A stretch of DNA of 64,000 bases from CAWBFD01 sp963788115 (GTDB taxonomy: Bacteria; Actinomycetota; Thermoleophilia; Solirubrobacterales; 70-9): contig CAWBFD010000004.1 of assembly GCA_963788115.1 (NCBI GenBank), forward strand, positions 372,001 to 436,000, read 5' to 3'. Positions 58,863 to 64,000 of this stretch are shown here, piece by piece. Below the pieces are notes generated by a model. That model did no database searches. It was not told the DNA's origin and worked only from the letters and a program-made list of their open reading frames with translations. Within the stretch, counting starts at the first letter, position 1, and each line of letters begins with the position of its first letter. Both the position numbers and the translations under genes were made by a program.

Positions 58863-59639
58863 ATGAAGCGTGAACAGAAGACAGCGGTCGTAGAGGAAAT
58901 CGCGTCCCGCCTGGGCGAGGCCGAGGCGATCTTCGCAATCGACTATCGCGGAATCAGCGTCCCCCAGGCCGCGGAGCTGCGCTCGAGGCTGGCCGAGGCC
59001 GAGGCGTTGTTCAGCGTGGTCAAGAACCGGCTGGCGAAGCGAGCTGCCGAGCAGGCCGGCACCGAGGGCCTCGATGACCTGCTGGTGGGCCCGACTGCCC
59101 TGACCCTGATCAAGGGCGATCCGGTGACCGCGGCGAAGGCGCTCTCGACCTTCTCTCGCGAGCATCAGGTCCTCTCCTACAAGGGCGGGATCATGGACGG
59201 GGCGCCGCTCGACGCCGACGGCTTCAACGCGATTGCCCGGCTCCCCGCTCTGGACGTGCTTCACGGACAGCTCGTCGGCGTCACGGCAAGTCCGCTCACC
59301 GGCCTCGCGCGCGGCCTCGGCTCGATGGTGTCGGGGCTCGCGGTCGCGCTTGGCCAGATCCAGGAGCAGGGCCTGGTCGAGGGGGAGGCGCCGGAGCAGC
59401 AGGAGGAGCAGGAGCAGGAGCCCGCTCCGCCCGAGGCCGAGGCGCCGGCAGAGGAGGAGGAGCCGGTTCAGGACGAGCCCGGCAAGCCCGAGGCGGAGAC
59501 GCCCGCAGAGGAGGAGCCGGCCGGTGAGGAGCCGCGAGAGGCAAGCGCGGAGACTGATGAGACTGAGCAGGCAGAAAACGATCCTGCGCCCCCCGGCGAC
59601 GCAGCCGAGGAGGCGACAGGGAGTGATTCGGAGGAATAG
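58863..59639 (+). CDS. rplJ: 50S ribosomal protein L10 with acidic C-terminal tail
   Basis: A 258-aa stalk protein. Residues 1-172 are an ordinary L10: MKREQKTAVVEEIASRLGEAEAIFAIDYRGISVPQAAELRSRL, then FSVVKNRLAKRAAEQ and GPTALTLI. The normal C-terminal helix that binds L7/L12 dimers is near residues 140-170. From about residue 173 a tail of some 85 residues is almost only Glu, Pro, Ala, Asp and Gln. Family members are normally 165-180 aa. The 5' leader carries an L10 autoregulatory element. Confidence 0.95.
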   Translation: MKREQKTAVVEEIASRLGEAEAIFAIDYRGISVPQAAELRSRLAEAEALFSVVKNRLAKRAAEQAGTEGLDDLLVGPTALTLIKGDPVTAAKALSTFSREHQVLSYKGGIMDGAPLDADGFNAIARLPALDVLHGQLVGVTASPLTGLARGLGSMVSGLAVALGQIQEQGLVEGEAPEQQEEQEQEPAPPEAEAPAEEEEPVQDEPGKPEAETPAEEEPAGEEPREASAETDETEQAENDPAPPGDAAEEATGSDSEE

Positions 59640-59642
59640 ACA

Positions 59643-60041
59643 GTGGCGACCCAGGCAAAGATGACCACCGAGGAGTGGATCGAGGAGCTCAAGGGCATCT
59701 CGGTCCTCGAGCTCTCCGAGCGGATCAAGGCGCTCGAGGAGGAGTTCGGCGTGTCGGCGACCGCCGTCGCGGCCGCCGCCCCCGCGACCGGCGCCGACGC
59801 CGCGGCCGAGGACGGAGCGGGGGAGGAAGCCGCCACGGTCGACGTCGTGCTGACCGCGCCCGGCGACAAGAAGATCCAGGTGATCAAGGCCGTCCGGGCG
59901 GCCACGGGCCTCGGCCTCAAGGAGGCCAAGGCGCTCGTGGACGATGCGCCGAACCCGGTCAAGGAGGGCCTCGACCGCGAGGAGGCCGACAAGCTCAAGG
60001 CCGAGCTCGAGGAGGCCGGCGGAACGGTCGAGCTGAAGTAG
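59643..60041 (+). CDS. rplL: 50S ribosomal protein L7/L12
   Basis: A 132-aa stalk protein present in several copies per ribosome that recruits translation GTPases. The N-terminal dimerisation domain reads EEWIEELKGISVLELSERIKALEEEFGVSATAVAAA. The Ala-rich hinge follows, then the C-terminal factor-binding domain: VDVVLTAPGDKKIQVIKAVRAATGLGLKEAKALVDDAPNPVKEGLDREEADKLKAELEEAGGTVELK. Length and sequence are standard. The GTG is 3 nt after the rplJ stop, so translation is coupled. Confidence 0.97.
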   Translation: MATQAKMTTEEWIEELKGISVLELSERIKALEEEFGVSATAVAAAAPATGADAAAEDGAGEEAATVDVVLTAPGDKKIQVIKAVRAATGLGLKEAKALVDDAPNPVKEGLDREEADKLKAELEEAGGTVELK

Positions 60042-60074
60042 GCAGAGCCGGTCGGCACCGGCCCCCGGCGCGCC

Positions 60075-61355
60075 ATGACTGCGAACGCGGGGGCGCGGTC
60101 GCGCGCCAGCGAGCTGCGCCGCCGGCTTCGGGTCGCGGGCGGCCTGGCCCGGATCGAGCTCCATGAGCGAGTCTCCGAGCAGGCGGCTCGCCGTCTGAGC
60201 TCCGTCTCCCGCCGGTGGGCGATCGCGCGGGCCACGCGCAGGGTCGCACCGCTCCGGCGCTGGCACCAGATCTCGAAGGACGCGTTCGCACGCTACTCGA
60301 CCGGGGGGAGCGCGGTACGACTCTCGAGGCTCATCGATCTGGTCCCGCCCGGGAGCAGGATTGTCGACATCGGCATCGGCCCCGGGTACGTGACCGGTGT
60401 GCTGGTGCGGGACCTGCGGCCGGCTCGGTACTACGGCGTCGACCTCAGGGAGTCCTTCACCGAGGCGACCCGCGCGATGATCGAGGCCAACGACCTGGGC
60501 GATCGTGCGGTCGAGCTTTACGTGAGCGACATCTTCGACCTCGACCGCGACTTCTGGCGGCGCTGTGACCCCGAGATCGTGCTGCTGCTCGAGGTGCTCG
60601 AGCACCTCCCGGACCCGGCGGCAGCCCTTCGCACCATCGCCACCCGCGTCCGCCCGAGAGTGACCATCCTGCTCACGGTTCCGCTCTTCGGACGCCTCGA
60701 CCGGGTCTGGGGCCACCGCTCCGCGTTCGATCGTTCGCGCCTCCAGCGGATCTGTCGGGAGGCGGGCCTCAGGATCGAGCGCGCCGAGCCGCTGCATGGC
60801 ACCTGGTCACTGGTGGTCGCAACCGCGACCGGGCCTAGCGCCCCGCCTCCCTCTTCACCGGAGCCCGGCTACACCTTCCGGCGTGTGCAGATTCGCGGCC
60901 CCGCGGCGGCCTACCGGCGACCCGGCGACGGGCCCAACGTCGAGCTCGACTCCTCGGGCCGTCCCGTACGCTGCGTCGTGCGCCCCACCGACGGGACCTC
61001 GGATGGCGGGATCAGGCTGAGCGTGCCGAATCCCCGAGTCGTCCGGCTCGACCTCGCCATCGAGCCGCCCGCGGGCGCGCGGCGGCTGCGGGTTCGGGGT
61101 CTCGACCGCTCTGGGAGCGTGAGGCTCGAGTGGGTGGGCGATGGCGGCCAGGCTGGCCTCCGAGGGCGCGCCACCTACGTGCTTCGACCCGGGAAGCGAG
61201 CCGGTCCCCTCGTCGCGAGCCGGGGCGGGAGTCCCCGGGGGGTTGCGTGGATTGAGCTATCGGTGGAGCCCGAGCCGGGCACCGAAGTGACGCTCACCCT
61301 CCACCGAGCCGCGTATCTTGAGGCGCCCGCGAATCGATTTCGGCCGCCCGGATGA
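60075..61355 (+). CDS. SAM-dependent methyltransferase between rplL and rpoB
   Basis: A 426-aa protein. The N-terminal 75 residues are basic and helical. Residues about 90-250 form a class I methyltransferase: motif I SRIVDIGIGPGYVTGVLVRDL, acidic YYGVDLRESF, then LYVSDIFDLDRDFWRRCDPEIVLLLEVLEHLPDP. The C-terminal 170 residues are beta-rich (GYTFRRVQIRG..., VRLDLAIEPPAGARRLRVRGLDRSGSV...) and of unknown fold. It starts 33 nt after rplL on the same strand, in a place normally empty before rpoB. Whether it methylates a ribosomal, transcription or envelope target is unknown. Confidence 0.82.
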   Translation: MTANAGARSRASELRRRLRVAGGLARIELHERVSEQAARRLSSVSRRWAIARATRRVAPLRRWHQISKDAFARYSTGGSAVRLSRLIDLVPPGSRIVDIGIGPGYVTGVLVRDLRPARYYGVDLRESFTEATRAMIEANDLGDRAVELYVSDIFDLDRDFWRRCDPEIVLLLEVLEHLPDPAAALRTIATRVRPRVTILLTVPLFGRLDRVWGHRSAFDRSRLQRICREAGLRIERAEPLHGTWSLVVATATGPSAPPPSSPEPGYTFRRVQIRGPAAAYRRPGDGPNVELDSSGRPVRCVVRPTDGTSDGGIRLSVPNPRVVRLDLAIEPPAGARRLRVRGLDRSGSVRLEWVGDGGQAGLRGRATYVLRPGKRAGPLVASRGGSPRGVAWIELSVEPEPGTEVTLTLHRAAYLEAPANRFRPPG

Positions 61356-61411
61356 CCCGGGTGGGCCACGCTATACTTTCCGAAGTGCGCAAACCGCCGC
61401 CTGTGCTGAGG

Positions 61412-61440
61412 TTGCCTGGGGGCGGATTGTGTGGTATTTT
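61412..61440 (+). promoter_or_regulatory. rpoB promoter
   Basis: TTGCCT (61412-61417) and TATTTT (61435-61440) are separated by 17 bp, giving a leader of about 75 nt before rpoB. A second -10-like TATACT lies at 61372-61377. Confidence 0.6.
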
Positions 61441-61523
61441 ATGCGGTCGCGCGCCGTTGAGCCTTGCTGCCCCAATCTGCTGCGCAGTCGCCCCGTTCTT
61501 CGACCACCTGAGGAGTCGCCCAG

Positions 61524-64000
61524 TTGGCCCGAGTTGACGCTGCCCCTGTCACCCGGAGGTCTTTTTCACGCCTCGAAACCCCGATCGAAGTCCCCCATCT
61601 GATCGATATCCAGCGCCGTTCCTTCGAGGCGCTCACCGATCCGAAGGGCGGGATGCTGCGTGAGACGATCAACGACATCTCCCCGATCGAGGACTACACG
61701 GGGAACCTCGCGATCGTCTTCGGGGACTTCAAGTTCGACGAGCCCACGCACTCGGTCGCCGAGTGCCGTGAGAAGGACATCACCTATTCGCGTCCGCTGA
61801 ACGTCACGGTCGCGTTCCAGAATCGCGACACCGGCGAGATCCGGGAGCAGACGGTGTTCATGGGGGACTTCCCGTGGATGACCGACCGCGGCACGTTCAT
61901 CATCAACGGCACCGAGCGGGTCGTCGTGACCCAGCTCGTGCGCTCCCCTGGGGCCTACGTGATGGAGCCGAAGGACCGCGAGAAGCAGGTCTTCATCGCC
62001 AACCTGATGCCGGCCCGCGGCTCGTGGCTGGAGCTCGAGATCGACAAGAAGGGTCGCGTCTACGCCCGCATCGACCGCAAGCGCAAGCTGCCGGTGACCG
62101 TGCTGCTGCGCGCGATGGGCTACGTCACCGACGAGGAGATCCTCGAACTCTTCGCGGGATCGGTCTACATCCGCCACACGATCGAGGCGGACACCGAGCC
62201 GATCAAGACCGAGGAGGGGGCGCTGATCGAGCTGTTCAAGAAGCAGCGTCCGGGCGAGCCGCCCTCGGTGGATGCGGCGCGGGCCCTGCTCGAGCAGCTC
62301 TTCTTCGATTCGAAGCGCTATGACCTGACCCGGGTCGGCCGCTACAAGCTGAATGCCCGGCTCGACCTCGACGTCGACCTCGATACGCGGGTCCTCACCC
62401 GTGACGACATCGTCGCGCTGATCAGGGAGCTGGTCTCCCTGCCAAAGCTGCTCGGCGTGCCCGAGGAGATCGACGAGGAGAACCCGATCAAGGACTACGC
62501 GGCCGAGGCTGCAAGCTACTCCCGCGAGCCGGTCAAGGACCACCTCGACGAGTACGAGCACTTCGGGAACCGTCGCCTGCGGACCGTCGGCGAGCTGATC
62601 CAGGATGCCTTCCGGGTCGGGCTCTACCGGATGGAGCGGGTCGTGCGCGAGCGCCTCACCACGGAGGACGCCGACGCGATCACCCCGCAGACGATCATCA
62701 ACATCCGCCCGGTGGTGGCGGCGCTGAAGGAGTTCTTCGGCTCCTCGCAGCTCTCGCAATTCATGGACCAGACGAACTCGCTCGCTGGGCTCAGGCACCG
62801 GCGCCGTCTCTCCGCCCTCGGCGCCGGCGGCCTCACGCGGGAGCGGGCGCCGATCGAGGTTCGCGACGTGCACCCCACCCACTACGGCCGGATGTGCCCG
62901 ATCGAGACCCCGGAGGGGCCGAACATCGGCCTGATCGGATCGCTCTCTTCCTACGCGGAGGTCTCCGAACACGGGTTCGTCACCACCCCGTACCGGGTGG
63001 TGAAGGACGGCGTGGTGACCAGGAAGATCGTCCACCTGGACGCCACCCAGGAAGAGGAGAAGGTGATCGCGCAGGCGAACGCCGAGGTCGATCCGAAGAC
63101 CGGCAAGTTCCGCAACAAGGAGGTCATGTGCCGCGTCGGCGAGGGCGACGTGAGGCTCGTTCCCCCCCGTGACGTCGACCTCATGGACGTCTCCCCCACC
63201 CAGATCTGGTCGGTGACGACGTCGCTGATCCCATTCCTCGAGCACGACGACGCGAACCGCGCGTTGATGGGCTCGAACATGCAGGCCCAGGCCGTGCCCC
63301 TGCTCAAGCCGGAGTCGCCCCTGATCGGGACCGGGATGGAGCGCCGCGCCGCGATCGACACCGGCGACGTCGTCATCGCCGGCGACGACGGCGAGGTCGG
63401 CTACGTCGACGCCGAGCGCGTCGTCGTCAGCCACGGCTCCAAGCGCGACGAGTACGAGCTCGACAAGTACATGCGCTCGAACCAGGGCACGATCATCCAC
63501 CAGGCCCCGATCGTCTCGCTCGGCGAGAAGGTCAAGGCGGGCGACGTGCTCGCCGACGGCTCCTCTACCGCCGGGGGCGAGATTGCCCTGGGCAAGAACT
63601 GCCTGGTCGCCTTCATGTCCTGGGAGGGCTACAACTTCGAGGACGCGATCATCATCTCCGAGCGCCTGGTCAAGGACGACGAGCTCACCTCGATCCACAT
63701 CGAGGAGTACGAGATCGACGCCCGCACGACCAAGCTGGGCGACGAGGAGATCACCCGGGACATCCCCAACCGTTCCGAGGAGTCGCTCCGCAACCTCGAC
63801 GAGCGCGGCATCGTCCGCATCGGTGCCGAGGTCGCTTCCGGAGACCTGCTGGTCGGCAAGGTGACCCCGAAGGGCGAGACCGAGCTGACCGCCGAGGAGA
63901 AGCTGATCCGCGCGATCTTCAAGGAGAAGGCGCGCGAGGTCCGCGACACGTCGCTCAAGGTGCCCCACGGCGAAGGCGGCGTGGTGATCGACGTGCTCAC
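61524..64000 (+). CDS. rpoB: DNA-directed RNA polymerase subunit beta, 5' part (runs off the window)
   Basis: The catalytic beta subunit of RNA polymerase; 825 codons are visible. The start region reads RVDAAPVTRRSFSRLETPIEVPHLIDIQRRSFEAL. The stretches GDFPWMTDRGTFIINGTERVVVTQLVRSPG, QLSQFMDQTNSLAGLRHRRRLSALGAGGLTRERAPIEVRDVHPTHYGRMCPIETPEGPNIGLI (rifampicin-binding clusters) and CLVAFMSWEGYNFEDAIIISERLV are canonical. An in-frame stop at 61509-61511 leaves TTG 61524 as the only plausible start, with GAGGAG (61510-61515) as ribosome-binding site. The rifampicin region has the drug-sensitive residues DQTN, H and RRLSALG. The C-terminal third lies outside the window. Confidence 0.97.
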   Translation, partial: MARVDAAPVTRRSFSRLETPIEVPHLIDIQRRSFEALTDPKGGMLRETINDISPIEDYTGNLAIVFGDFKFDEPTHSVAECREKDITYSRPLNVTVAFQNRDTGEIREQTVFMGDFPWMTDRGTFIINGTERVVVTQLVRSPGAYVMEPKDREKQVFIANLMPARGSWLELEIDKKGRVYARIDRKRKLPVTVLLRAMGYVTDEEILELFAGSVYIRHTIEADTEPIKTEEGALIELFKKQRPGEPPSVDAARALLEQLFFDSKRYDLTRVGRYKLNARLDLDVDLDTRVLTRDDIVALIRELVSLPKLLGVPEEIDEENPIKDYAAEAASYSREPVKDHLDEYEHFGNRRLRTVGELIQDAFRVGLYRMERVVRERLTTEDADAITPQTIINIRPVVAALKEFFGSSQLSQFMDQTNSLAGLRHRRRLSALGAGGLTRERAPIEVRDVHPTHYGRMCPIETPEGPNIGLIGSLSSYAEVSEHGFVTTPYRVVKDGVVTRKIVHLDATQEEEKVIAQANAEVDPKTGKFRNKEVMCRVGEGDVRLVPPRDVDLMDVSPTQIWSVTTSLIPFLEHDDANRALMGSNMQAQAVPLLKPESPLIGTGMERRAAIDTGDVVIAGDDGEVGYVDAERVVVSHGSKRDEYELDKYMRSNQGTIIHQAPIVSLGEKVKAGDVLADGSSTAGGEIALGKNCLVAFMSWEGYNFEDAIIISERLVKDDELTSIHIEEYEIDARTTKLGDEEITRDIPNRSEESLRNLDERGIVRIGAEVASGDLLVGKVTPKGETELTAEEKLIRAIFKEKAREVRDTSLKVPHGEGGVVIDVL

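Noticed and set aside
58626..60797. 723-codon minus-strand reading frame
   Set aside because: Antisense to rplJ, rplL and the methyltransferase; Leu/Arg repeats mirror the Glu-rich L10 tail.
61566..63968. 800-codon minus-strand reading frame
   Set aside because: Antisense shadow of rpoB.

Overview
The window is a 64 kb stretch of a high-GC Gram-positive chromosome. The block rpmG-secE-nusG-rplK-rplA-(L10 leader)-rplJ-rplL-rpoB at the right end, the coenzyme-B12 ribonucleotide reductase with NrdR, a class-E-type sortase, MmyB-type regulators and many TANNNT-start-codon (leaderless) promoters point to Actinomycetota. The combination of a GTP cyclohydrolase of the FolE2/MptA family, an archaeal-looking topoisomerase I and SARP-STAND-WD40 regulators fits the class Thermoleophilia best; that placement is inference, since no rRNA is present.

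Layout. 1-8.5 kb: 5'-part of lon (minus strand) with a probable operator, then stress and redox genes (XRE regulator, universal stress protein, acetyltransferase-like protein, ExoD protein, DUF5519 protein, aldo/keto reductase with divergent MmyB regulator, SDR with a TetR repressor and three matching operators). 8.5-21.2 kb: an accessory, decaying zone bounded by tRNA 3'-end remnants: a beta-hydroxyacid dehydrogenase and CDF transporter, a multicopper-oxidase stump, a SARP-STAND-WD40 gene with three frameshifts, a broken exported protein, a tRNA-Arg 3' fragment, an intact cyclase-ATPase-TPR protein and a frameshifted cysteine dioxygenase. 21.2-33.9 kb: core DNA metabolism and envelope genes: nrdR-nrdJ with paired NrdR boxes, hemolysin III, sortase, siroheme dehydrogenase, topA-tmk-holB, and a histidine kinase/response regulator pair.

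33.95-35.1 kb: a tRNA-Thr(CGT) gene and, 1.0 kb away, a direct 42-nt copy of its 3' half. They bracket a mini-island with one membrane protein, the footprint of a largely deleted integrative element. 35.3-42.3 kb: GroES-like protein with zinc ribbon, glycosyltransferases, DUF2304, thioesterase, uracil-DNA glycosylase, FolE2/MptA, and the primary sigma factor rpoD. 42.3-46.5 kb: a membrane protein and flavin monooxygenase operon divergent from a MerR regulator across a shared inverted repeat, then tRNA-Tyr. 46.8-51.9 kb: envelope-glycan genes (two polytopic proteins, methyltransferase, polyisoprenyl-phosphate-type glycosyltransferase). 51.9-56.0 kb: SDR-threonine aldolase, tRNA-Thr(GGT), acyl-CoA dehydrogenase and sulfotransferase. 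56.1-64 kb: the ribosomal/transcription block, with a methyltransferase inserted between rplL and rpoB.

Two themes recur. At least ten genes have a TANNNT hexamer ending exactly 6 nt before the start codon, so many mRNAs are probably leaderless; this rule identifies an ATT start for the ExoD gene. Second, single-base frameshifts affect several otherwise well conserved genes. They may be real decay or assembly indels; one lies in a homopolymer.
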